Source: Arachis hypogaea (lineage: Eukaryota; Streptophyta; Magnoliopsida; Fabales; Fabaceae). From it: a stretch of DNA of 64,000 nucleotides. The notes below the pieces were generated by a model. It ran no database searches. It worked only from the letters and a program-made list of their open reading frames with translations, and was not told where the DNA came from. Shown here piece by piece: positions 43,738 through 54,035 of this stretch (positions are counted from its first letter, which is position 1; the number at the start of each line of letters is the position of its first letter). The stretch covers positions 105,317,363-105,381,362 of the forward strand of contig NC_092046.1 of assembly GCF_003086295.3 (NCBI RefSeq). Reading direction: 5' to 3'. A program made the position numbers and the translations under genes.

Positions 43738-44342
43738 AACGCTGCGCTCAAATAGAGAACGCCACGCTCTCTATCGACGCGTACGCGTACAGCACGCTTA
43801 CGCGTCAGGCAACAAATTTTGAAGACCCATGCGTACGCGTGCATGATACGTATGCTCATTTGCAAAGGGAGCGCTACGTTAATTAAGTGAGCGTTTTCGA
43901 GCAGATTTGAATTAGGAATTGAAAGTTTCGCATCCGACGCACACGCGTACATGATGCGCACGCGTCGGTGGATCATCTGGGATGAAGCACCGTTACGCGT
44001 GGATGGCGCGGAAGCTTGGAATCAAAATTTTGCTATCCACGCTCATCCACAGAGGACGCGCACGTGCATGCATGGGGAAGCATTCATGGCGTCAACGTAG
44101 CGCTCGTCAAATGAATGCTATCAAAGACGCGCATGCGTGAACGGGAAGCGCAAGCATGGCTGAGGCTGAAGTTGGCAGTGATGCGCACGCGTATGTGACG
44201 CGTACGCGTCGATGGACAAAAACACAAAAGGACACATGGGCGTGAAGCACGCATACGCGTGATGAGTACTCAGAAAAGCAAGGACGTGCATGCATCGGAG
44301 ACGCGTACGCGTGGGTGAATGAACGCTGCGCTCACTTTCAGA
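43738..44342. repeat. ACGCGTACGCGT palindrome array, 5' LTR of I
   Basis: Many copies of ACGCGTACGCGT, often decayed to ACGCATGCGT or similar, spaced 20-50 bp. It is strikingly rich in CpG for plant heterochromatin. Confidence 0.85.
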
Positions 44343-44446
44343 ACGCTACGTTCCCCTGGAAGCTGCAACCAAGTACCCATCTTTGATCCACTTCATCAAA
44401 GACCAAAAAGCCCACTCCATGTACTTGATGACTAAATTAGAAAGTG

Positions 44447-44454
44447 TATAAATA
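44447..44454 (+). promoter_or_regulatory. TATA box, 5' LTR of I
   Basis: TATAAATA after the palindrome array; repeated at 55237-55244 in the 3' LTR. Confidence 0.6.
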
Positions 44455-45596
44455 AGAGAAAATTTGATTTCAATAGGGCCTTCTTATTTTTAGCTACTCT
44501 TTTACCTTCTTTTGAATTTATCTTTTTAGTTCTGTTTTAGGAATTCTGAGATATGAGTTTTGTTGGCTTTCTATTTTTCTTTCTGATCTTCATCTTCTGC
44601 ATTTTTCTTTTCTGTTTTGGTACTAGAGCAATGATGAACTAAACCCCAAATTTTTTTAAGGGGAGGAGCTCTATTATAATTCCAATGAATCAATGAAATT
44701 CTTCTTTTTCTCAAATCAATTTAGTAGCTATTGGATATCTTCTGTTTTGATTTAGAATTCTTCACTCCGGAAGGGGGTTGAATTCCATTGAATGCTTGTG
44801 TGAGCCTCGAAAGAGGAATCGCTTGCATTAGAATTGGAGCTCTATCCTTCACTACTCTCTTTATCAATACTATTCGGGAGGAATTGAGATCTTGAGAGTT
44901 AGTGTAGCTTATGGATGAGAGATATGCACTTAACCTCTTCTCATGACAATTAGATCAAGGAATTCGCAATATTGATTGTGATTAGGGAGATTGGATTGCC
45001 AAGGAATTGGGATCCAATAAATTTCAATCCGCCATAGATCTACCAAATGATTGAGAAAGGAGTTGAGCCCAATTTGATTCAGGAAGGATTACAATACCTC
45101 CAAACCTTGATGAATCACTTTCTTTGAATTTTTCCAACTTAGATCTCTCTGATTTTTACTACAATTTACATATTCTGTTTGATTTCCCAGCACCCAAATC
45201 CCTTTATTATTCATGCAATTTAATTTTCCTGGCAATTTAGATTCTGCAATTTAAATTTTTTGCACTTTAAGATTCAGTTATTTATCTTTTTTGCAATTTA
45301 AGTTTCAGCTCCTTTAATTTCTTGTTCTCTGAGTTTCTGCAATTTACTGCTTCTACAATTTAAGATTCTGCCAATTTTACTTTCTGCACTTTAATTTCTT
45401 GCAATTTATATTATGTTAATCAACTTTTACTCAAATCATCAACTGTTTGCTTAACTAAGTTCATCACCCAACTAAAATTACTCAATCCCTCAATCCCTGT
45501 GAGATCGACCTCACTTTTGTGAGTTTTACTACTTGATGTGACCCAGTACACTTGCCGGTGGGTTTGTGTGGAATCGATTTTCCCTCATCAAGTTTT

Positions 45597-45615
45597 TGCC
45601 GCCGTTGCCGGAGAT
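45597..45615 (+). other. Primer-binding site of I, tRNA-Asp type
   Basis: TGCCGCCGTTGCCGGAGAT, two mismatches to the perfect site in A, B and C, six bases after the LTR end. Confidence 0.75.
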
Positions 45616-45779
45616 TGATATAGATTAACAATGATTAAGTAAGTGATAATATAGATTAAGCATTTTCTTTCTTTGTTTTTACTAAGCATATTAACTATTT
45701 GTGATTTTGTTTCTGCTAACTTTAACTTTACTCTAGCAAAAGAGTGCTTTGTTTCTGTTTCTGGTTTTGTTTGTGTTGT

Positions 45780-47540
45780 ATGCCAGGAGGAAGAAGAGGT
45801 GCATCTACCTCTTTTGATTCTGAGCCAGAGAGGACATTCTTGAGATTGAGAAGAGAAGCTCGAGGGAAGGGAGTTATTGGAGAAGTAGGATCAGAAGAGG
45901 AAGACCAAGAAATGGAGGGTAACCTCCCTAATCCACTAGAAGAGGTGGCCAATAACAATGGCCAACCTCAAAGGAGAGTTCTAGCATCATATACCTTCCC
46001 CAATCCAAAAAACTATGGGAGCAGTATACTCACTCCTAATGTTCATGCAAATAACTTTGAATTAAAGTCTCAGCTTATCACTTTGGTGCAAAATAATTGC
46101 TCCTATGGAGGAGGCCCCCTTGAGGATCCAAATCAACACCTATCTGTCTTCCTGAGGATATGTGAAACTGTCAAGACAAATGATATGCATCCGGATATCT
46201 ACAAGTTGCTGCTGTTCCCATTTTCTTTGAGGGGTAAGGCATCTCAATGGTTGGAAACATTTTCCAAAGCATCAACACTTGGGATGATTTGGTGAACAAA
46301 TTTCTATCTAAGTTCTACCACCTCAGAGGATCATAAGACTGAAGACAGAAGTGCAAACATTCACTCAAATGGATGGAGAATCATTTTATGAGGCATGGAA
46401 AAGATACAAAGCTCTGATTAGGAAATGTCCACCTGAGATGTTTAGTGAATGGGACAGACTTCAGAATTTCTATGAGGGATTGACTTTAAAAGCTCAAGAG
46501 TCTTTAGACTACTCTGCAGGTGGTTCATTACAACTAATGAAGATAGCTGAGGAAGCTCAGAATCTCATAGACACTATGACCAATAATTAATACTTCTATG
46601 CTCATCAGAGGCAACGCCAACCAGTTCAAAAGAAGGGTGTGTTAGAGCTAGAAGGAGTGGACACTATCTTGGTATAGAACAAGTTGATGCACCAACAAAT
46701 CCAGCAACAAATGGAGTTGATGATAAAGATAATTGATGGACTCCAAGTGGCTGCAGTTAGCACAGCAAGCCAACCCTCAAATGGATGGAGCCAAAGTGAA
46801 GAAGCCTTTGAGAAAAGCAACTATGAGCAGCAACCAGAACAAGTCCAATATATTCATAACACCTCAAGCTCTTCTTAGAATGAATTTCATGGAGATACAT
46901 ACAATCCATCATGGAAAAATCATCCCAACTTGAGGTGAGGTGATAATCAGAATTCATGGCAAAAGAATCACAATTCTAACAACTCCCGCAACACAAACAA
47001 CCAAACTCATTCATCCAATAATACTAACCAATACAGAAAACCACAAAACTCATATCAGTAACCCAACAATAACTCACAAATTTACCAAAATAACTTCTCC
47101 ACACCACCTTTTAATTCCCAGAACAACCACCTCAACAACCCAAATAACTTCCAATAACAACCATCATATTCCAACATACCATCCGTTGACCATCAGAAAA
47201 CTAGGATCTCAGCTCTTGAAGCAACATTACAAGCACTTGCTCAAACCACACAGGGTCTAGCCAAAGGGCAAGAAAGTTTAATTAAAAGTCAAGAGAGACA
47301 AGAGGCCACCATGAGGAATCTTGAAACACAAGTAGGGCAATTGGCCAGACAAGTTGAAAGACCAACCAATGTTTTCCCAAGTGATACTATTCCAAATCCC
47401 AAAGAAGAATACAAAATAATTCAACTCAAGAGTGGAAGAACATTGGAGGATGATAAAGCTAACAGCAAGAAAGAAGTGGCAGCAGAGGAAAAGAATCAAG
47501 AGAATTCCAAGAAAAAAGAGGATGAACCACAGACTTAAAA
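45780..47540 (+). pseudogene. gag: gag of element I, broken
   Basis: ATG at 45780 gives MPGGRRGAST followed by a B-like SEPERTFLRLRREA. Capsid signatures are FELKSQLITLVQNNC, LLFPFSLRGKASQWL and ESFYEAWKRYKALIRKCPPEMF. A frameshift near 46275 and stops near 46588, 46677 and 46876 break it. At 46930-47170 the coding strand is asparagine- and glutamine-rich, a natural low-complexity Gag tail; the short ORF called in another frame there is spurious. The helical motif MRNLETQVGQLARQV follows at 47311, with a stop at 47536. Confidence 0.8.
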
Positions 47541-47556
47541 AAAGGGAAAGCAAGTC

Positions 47557-48512
47557 ATGGAAGAGCAACCACAAGAACAGAGGAAGGTAGTGAGGCCTTA
47601 CATCCCTCCTCTACCATATCCCCAAAGGTTGCAAAGAGAGCTCAAAGACCAACAATTTCCTAAGTTCCTTGATATTTTTAAGAAGCTGGAAATCAACATT
47701 CCTCTTGCTGAAGCATTGGAGCAGATGCCTTTATATGCAAAATTCCTCAAAGAGCTCATCAATAAGAAGAGAAGCTGGAATGAGAAGGAGACAGTAGTCT
47801 TGAACCAAGAGTGCAGTGCAGTGATTCAAAGAGGTCTCCCACCAAAACTCAAAGATCCTGGGAGTTTCATCATATCATGCACCATAGGCAACATGACCTT
47901 GGAAAAAGCTCTCTGTGACTTAGGTGCCAACATCAATTTGATGCCTCTCTCACTAATGAAAAAGCTTGTAATAGAGGAAGTCAAACCCACCAGAATGTCA
48001 CTTCAAATGCGGATAGATCACTCAAAATACCCAATGGAGTTGTGGAGAACTTATTGGTAAAGATTGGAGAATTCATCTTCCATGCCGACTTTGTCATTTT
48101 GGACATGGAAGAAGAAGGACACAACTCAATTGTCTTGGGTAGACCTTTCTTAGCAACATCAAGAGCTATCATTGATATGGAAAAAGGGGAGATGTCCCTT
48201 AAGGTACATAATGAGCAAATGATCATCAATGTCTTTAAGGTCATGCAATATCCCCCTGAGAAGGAAAAGCATATGAGGGTGGAAATGATAGAAGAATTGG
48301 AGGAAGAGGTGCTTGAAGCCAACGGCCAGGAGGAACAAGCAGAGGAAATAGAAGTAGAACAAGATGTATCAGAAGAACAAGTGATTGAAATCTCTTTTGA
48401 AGGCAAGAAAGAGGAGGTGCCAAAACAAGAGTTGAATCCCCTCCCTCCCCATCTCAAATATGCATATCTGGGTGAAGAGGATAGCCTTCCAGTAATCTCA
48501 ATTCATCATTGA
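47557..48512 (+). pseudogene. Aspartic protease region of I, frameshifted
   Basis: Contains PLPYPQRL, EQMPLYAKFLKELI, then the active-site motif ALCDLGANINLMP. A frameshift near 48010-48050 leads to the second half (VLGRPFLATSRAIID). An acidic stretch ends before RT at 48512 with another frameshift. Confidence 0.82.
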
Positions 48513-49705
48513 GCACACAAGATGAAGCCAAACTAATTGAGGTGTTGAAGACTCATAAGACAGTTTTAGGATGGACAATTGATGACATCAAGGGTATAAG
48601 CCCTGCAATTTGTATGCACAAAATCTTGCTAGAAGAGGACTCAAGGCCTGTGGTACAACCCCAAAGAAGGCTTAACTCAACCATGAAGGAGGTGGTTCAA
48701 AAAGAAGTAATGAAGCTGTGGAATGCTGGAATTATATACCCAATCTCTAATAGCTCTTGGGTAAGCCCAGTTCAAGTGGTGCTAAAGAAAGGTGGCATGA
48801 CTGTCATCTTCAATGAGAAGAATGAACTCATTCCCACAAGGACAGTGACAGGGTAGAGAATGTGCATTGACTATAGAAGACTGAATGATGCCACAAGGAA
48901 GGATCACTTTTCTCTCCCCTTCATTGATCAGATGCTGGAAAGATTGGCTGGCCATGCATATTATTGCTTCTTGGACGGGTACTCTGGGTATAATCAAATA
49001 GTGGTGGATCCCAAGGATCGAGGAAGACCTCCTTCACATGTCCATTCGGAGTCTTTGCCTACAGAAGGATGCCCTTTAGGCTATTCAATGCCCCTGCTAC
49101 TTTTCAAAGGTGTATGCTTTCTATATTTTCTGACATGGTAGAAAGATTTTTAGAAGTCTTCATGGATGATTTTTCTGTCTTTGGCAATTCATTTGATACT
49201 TGCTTGCATCATTTAACTTTTGTCTTGAAAAGATGCCAAGAAACTAATCTGGTCTTGAATTGGGAGAAATGCCATTTCATGGTTCCTGAAGGGATAATTC
49301 TTGGGCATAAGGTTTCAAGCAAAGGTATAGAAGTTGATAAGGCTAAAATAGAGATCATAGAAAAGCTTCCTATACCCGTTAATGTGAAAGCAGTAAGAAG
49401 TTTTCTTGGGCATACTAGTTTTTACAGGAGATTCATCAAAGACTTTTAAAAAATAGCTAAACTACTAAGTAACCTGCTAGTGGTTGACAATCCCTTTGTC
49501 TTTGATGATAGCTGTAAGCATGCCTTTGAAACTTTTAAAAAATAAACTCACTACAGCACCAATCATCACACCTCCAGATAGGGAATTGCCTTTTGAACTC
49601 ATGTGTGATGCAAGTGACTTTGCAATTAATGCTGTGTTGGGACAAAAGAAAGACAAGTTGCATCACGTTATATACGATGCAAGTAAGGCGTTGAATGATA
49701 TGAAC
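48509..49705 (+). pseudogene. Reverse transcriptase and partial RNase H of I
   Basis: RT motifs are all visible: CIDYRRLN, FLDGYSGYNQI, FNAPATFQRCM, VFMDDFSVFG and SFLGHTSFYRRF. TAG at 48854 (a tryptophan position), a frameshift near 49015 and TAA at 49447 break it. RNase H begins (LPFELMCDASDFAINAVLGQ) and is cut at about 49705, where LTR L begins. The rest of RNase H and the start of integrase are absent. Confidence 0.85.
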
Positions 49706-50963
49706 AAAAGCTGGAGTTAAACGCCCAAACTGGCACAAAAGCTGGCGTTTAACTCCAAGAAAAGTATCTACACATGAAAGCTTCAATGCTCAGCCCAAGC
49801 ACACACCAAGTGGGCCCGGAAGTGAATTTCTGCATCATTTACTCATTTCTGTAAACCCTAGGCTACTAGTTTTCTATAAATAGGACCTTTTACTATTGTA
49901 GAAACAGCTTTCAATCTATCTTGGAATCATGTTTTAAGGATTGAACCCTCTTTTGGAGGCTGGCCATTCGGCCATGCCTAGACCTTTTGTTCTTATGTAT
50001 TTTCAACGGTGGAGTTTCTACACACCATAGATTAAGGTGTGGAGCTCTGCTGTTCCTCATGAATTAATGCAAAGTACTATTGTTTTTCTATTCAACTCAA
50101 GCCTATTTCTTCTCTAAGATATACACTCATTCTTCAACCCGACGAATGTGATGATCCGTGACACTCATCATCATTCTCACCTATGAACGCGTGCCTGACA
50201 ACCACTACCGTTCTACTTGTAATAGCTTGAGTGCATATTTCTTAGCCTCCTGGTTCATGACGCATGGTTACCTTGCCTGACAACCGAGCCTTCCATTCCA
50301 TGAGATCAAAGTCTTCGTGGTATAGGCTATAATCAATTGGCAGCATTCTTGAGATCCGGAAAGTCTAAACCTTGTCTGTGGTATTCCGAGTAGGATCTGG
50401 GAAGGGATGACTATGACGAGCTTCAAACTCGCGATTGTTGGGCGTAGTGACAGACGCAAAAGGATCAATGGATCCTATTCCAACATGATCGAGAACCAAC
50501 AGCTGATTAGCCGTGCGGTGACAGCGAATTTGGACCATTTTCACTGAGAGGACGGGAGGTAGCCATTGACAATGGTGAAACCCAACATAAGCTTGCCATG
50601 GAAAGGAGTATGAATGATTGGAAGAAGGAAATAGGAATGCAGAGGTTCAGAAGGAACAAAGCATCTTCATACGCTTATCTGAAATTCTTACCAATGAATT
50701 ACATAAGTATCTCTATCCTATTTTATGTTTTATTCATCTTTTAATTATCAATTCTCCATAACTATTTCAATCCGCCTGACTGAGATTTACAAGGTGACCA
50801 TAGCTTGCTTCAAGCCGACAATCTCCATGGGATCGACCCTTACTCACGTAAGGTTTATTACTTGGACGACCCAGTGTACTTGCTGGTTAGTTGTGCGGAG
50901 TTGTGATTACAATTGTGCGTACCAAGTTGTTGGCGCCATTGATGATCACGATTTCATGCACCA
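49706..50963 (+). mobile_element. Truncated LTR L in pol of I
   Basis: Matches J from its middle to its end (ATTTCATGCACCA) but lacks the first 400 or so bases. On the left it joins RNase H at 'AACAAAAGCTGG'; on the right it joins integrase just before its CxxC motif. I infer a solo LTR insertion followed by a deletion that removed the LTR start and about 0.5 kb of pol. Contains TATAAATA at 49875-49882. Confidence 0.8.
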
Positions 50964-51517
50964 GCCAACTATATTCAAAGATGCCAGAGAGTTTGTGCAC
51001 CAATGCAATGAATGTCAAAGAGCTGGAGGCTTGACAAAGAGGAATGAAATGCCTCAAAATTTTATTTTGGAAGTGGAGCTATTTGATCTCTGGGGTATAG
51101 ATTTCATGGGCCCCTTTCCCCCATCCTATTCTTTCAAATACATTCTGGTAGTAGTGGAATATGTCTCTAAATGGGTGGAGGCTATATCCACAACCACATG
51201 TGATGCACCAAATGTTCTTCAATTTCTTAAGAAACACATCTTTACTAGATATGGGACCCAAAGGCCTTATTAGTGATGGTGGCAGCCACTTTGGCAACAA
51301 ACAAATGGAAAAACTGCTCCATAAATATGGAGTAGTTCACAAAGTGGCCACACCATACCATCCTCAAACTAATGGCTAGGCTGAGTTGGCAAATAGAGAG
51401 CTGAAGAGAATATTAGAAAAGACAGTTGGGGTCACAAGGAAAGACTGGGCTAGAAAGTTGGATGATGCTCTATGGGCATATAGAACAGCATTCAAAACTC
51501 TAATTGGAAACTCACCG
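50964..51517 (+). pseudogene. int: Integrase core of I, broken
   Basis: Begins within the zinc-binding region (QCNECQRAG) and holds the catalytic core: [12 protein letters not shown], then LISDGGSHF after a frameshift near 51256. A TAG at 51377 replaces the glutamine before the catalytic glutamate. The D, D and E residues themselves remain. It is interrupted at NSP by M, and the C-terminal part is at 52989-53436. Confidence 0.85.
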
Positions 51518-52988
51518 AAGAGAGAACTTTTGCGTGGTCTAGAATTCAGAATAAATTTCTGTTGCAAGTATAGCTTCTAAACCAACAAAAGTCCTTTCTT
51601 ACAAACGTTTTGGTTGTCACAAGTAACAAACCCCTAAATAAATTGATAACCGAAGTATTTAAACCTCGGGTCGTCTCTCAAAGAATTGCAGGGAGGTATG
51701 TTCTTATTATTGGTTATGAGTTTTGTAAATTGGGGGGTTTTTGAAATAAGGAGCAAGTAATTTAAATGACAAGAAAAATAAATTAATAATAATAAAATCT
51801 CTTGGCAAGGTTTTAGAATTTGGAATTTCTATCCTAGTTATCCTTATCAGGTGTGATGAGAATTGGGTTTTAATCCCACTTAGTTAAGTCAAGTGGACTA
51901 ATTAGCTTGATCCTCAAGTCCTAGTCAATCCCCGTGGGAAGACTAGCTTTAGAGCGATCTAGATCAATTAGTAATCTGCCAACTTCGACCACTGCTGAGT
52001 TTGACAACTGAAGTGTTACCAATTACTTAACCAAAGCCAAAAGGAAGAAATTACAAATTATTAATGTAAATAAAGGAAAGCAATCATAATTCTGAAATAC
52101 CTCAAATTATATTAAATAGAAAATCAAATCTAAACATGAATGGTTCATAAGCCAATTTGGCAACAAAAGTAATTAAAGAAAAGCATTAAAATATCTGGAA
52201 GTAAAAGAGAAATATAAAGTAAAAGGAATATTGAACCTGATAAGGAGTTGGAATATTAAATTGAAATAATAAGAAATCATAATCCTAAAACCTAAGAGAG
52301 AGGAGAGAACCTCTCTCTCTAAAAACTACATCTAAACTATGAAAAGTGAATAATTGGAGACTTTCCTTGAATGGATGCATTCCCCCACTTTATAACCTCT
52401 AATCTGTGCCTTCTGGACTTGGATCTGGGCCAAAAAGGGTTTCAAAAATCGCTGGGAGCATTTTCTGTAATTTCTGGTGCGTGAAGTCTGTCACGCGTCC
52501 ACGTGGGTCACGCGGTCGCGTCATCTGAAGTTTTCCTTGTCACGCGCTCGCTTCGGTCACGCGTACGCGTCATCTGTGTTCTGCTCATGGCGCGCGTTCG
52601 CGTCAGTCACGCGTTTGCGTCGCTGCCTTTTCGCGCTGGGCATGCGACTGCGTCTCCATGCGTTCGCGTCGCTGCCAGTTTCTTCAAAAACTCCATTTTG
52701 TGCTTTCCTTCTATTTTTGTATGTTTCTTTTCCATCCTTTAAGTCATTCCTGCCTTAGGAGATCTGAAACTACTTAACACACAAATCACGGCATCGAATG
52801 GTAATAAAGGGTAATTAAAATAAATAATTTCAAAGCATAGAAAACATGTATTTCACATATATCACATAATAAGGAAGGAAAAGTGAAACCATGCAATTTA
52901 CATGAATAAGTGGGTGAAGGGTTGAATAAATCACTTAAATTGAGCACAATATATATCATAAAATATGGGTTTATTAGTCACTCTTTCA
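51518..52988 (-). mobile_element. LTR-like insert M in integrase of I
   Basis: About 1.47 kb without internal genes, dividing integrase between NSP and FQLIYGK. On the minus strand it starts (T)GAAAGAGTGACTAATAAACC and carries a GACGACCCGAGG...TTACTTGTGAC block near its end, as other LTR 3' ends do. A CACGCGT/GCGTCR array lies at 52480-52675. The ends do not give clear TG...CA with a 5-bp duplication: TCACC/TCACT is possible. It may be a solo LTR of another family with a damaged end. Confidence 0.6.
52480..52675. repeat. CACGCG/CGCGTC palindrome-like array in M
   Basis: Short CG-rich units (GTCACGCG, ACGCGTACGCGTCA, GTTCGCGTC). The ORFs at 52477-52758 read this array and are not genes. Confidence 0.75.
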
Positions 52989-53436
52989 GCTAATCTATGG
53001 CAAATCCTGTCACCTTCCTGTGGAGCTCGAGCACAAAGCATAATGGGCTACTAAGCTCCTCAATCTTGACTCTCAAGCATCAGGAGAGAAAAGGTTATTG
53101 CAACTCAATGAGCTGGATGAGTTCAGATTGGAAGCTTATGAGAATGCTAAGATATACAAGGAGAGAGCTAAAAGATGGCATGACAAGAAGATCACAAGAA
53201 AAGAATTCGAACCAGGATAGCAAGTACTCTTGTGAAACTCTAGGCTCAAGATTTTTCCTAGAAAACTCAAGTCTAAATGGACTGGCCCCTATCTGGTGAC
53301 TAAGGTTTTCCCACATGGAAGCCTTGAACTTTTGAATGAAACTACAAAGGACATATTCACAGCAAATGGTCACAGAGCTAAGCATTATTTGGGAGGATCT
53401 TGGAACAAAGAAGAGAGTGTTCATGAACTGGGATGA
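52989..53436 (+). pseudogene. int: Integrase C-terminal part of I
   Basis: Resumes with LIYGK and [27 protein letters not shown], a WHDKKI motif and a GPYLVTKVFPHGSLEL segment typical of the C-terminal domain. One-base differences put it in two frames, with a TAG near 53218. It ends at 53436. Confidence 0.82.
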
Positions 53437-53480
53437 ACAAGGAAGAATGACGTCAAGCTAATGACGATAAACAAGCGCTT

Positions 53481-53498
53481 GTTGGGAGGCAACCCAAC
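53481..53498 (+). other. Post-pol hairpin of I (GTTGGG-AGGCAA-CCCAAC)
   Basis: Perfect 6-bp stem, preceded by AAGCGCTT, 45 bases after the integrase stop. Confidence 0.68.
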
Positions 53499-54035
53499 CA
53501 GAGGTAGTTTTCTTTTCCTAACTATTTCAATAAAAGAGTTAAGTGGATTTATCTGTATTGTAAGGAGCTAAGTTTGGTGCTGCACACCAAAATAATTCAA
53601 GGGTGAATGTAGGATGCTAAGTTTGGTGTTCCACTAAGAATTTCATTTAAAAACACATTTCAACCCTCTGCATAAATGGTTACTAGCTCTAAACAATAAG
53701 GAAAACTACTCAACCATTGTCTGTTTTCTAGTTTATAGTTTGCCTTCTTTTATAAAAGCACAAGATTTTATGTATGTGATTAATCTGCATAAGAAACATT
53801 GGCAAGGAACTAAGTTTGGTGTTCACACACCAAAGTAAGTTCAGAAGCCTACAAACATTCATGTATGTTAACCATTTTTCAAGTGCTTGGGGAACAAGCA
53901 ACTTCCACCATCATTGCAGAAAATTATTCAACTTTTTGGAAGGATTGTACATCATCAGCAAGAAAAGCACAAAAGCCAAGGTGAATGATGAAGGACTAAG
54001 CAAGAGGATGCCAAAAGGTTGTATCGTTACTTAAT
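53499..54035 (+). other. 3' non-coding region of I
   Basis: No gene or ORF2. Three CTAAGTTTGGTG motifs (53570, 53617, 53810), two followed by CACACCAAA, which can pair with TTTGGTGT, and a GTGCTTG-GGGAA-CAAGCAAC stem near 53883. The 3' LTR starts near 54036. Confidence 0.55.

Larger units (their letters stand above)
43459..45590 (+). mobile_element. 5' LTR of I (2132 bp)
   Basis: Starts TGATGACAGG (tentative) and ends TTTTCCCTCATCA. Contains the ACGCGTACGCGT array, TATAAATA, an AT-rich 3' half and a CTCAC-TTTT-GTGAG hairpin (45510-45523). Confidence 0.8.

Noticed and set aside
46940..47260. Threonine- and isoleucine-rich ORF of 106 codons
   Set aside because: It is the wrong frame of the asparagine-rich Gag tail of I.
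53816..54034. A 72-codon ORF near the 3' end of I as a possible extra gene
   Set aside because: It overlaps non-coding motif repeats, has no counterpart in A, B or C, and shows no recognisable domain.
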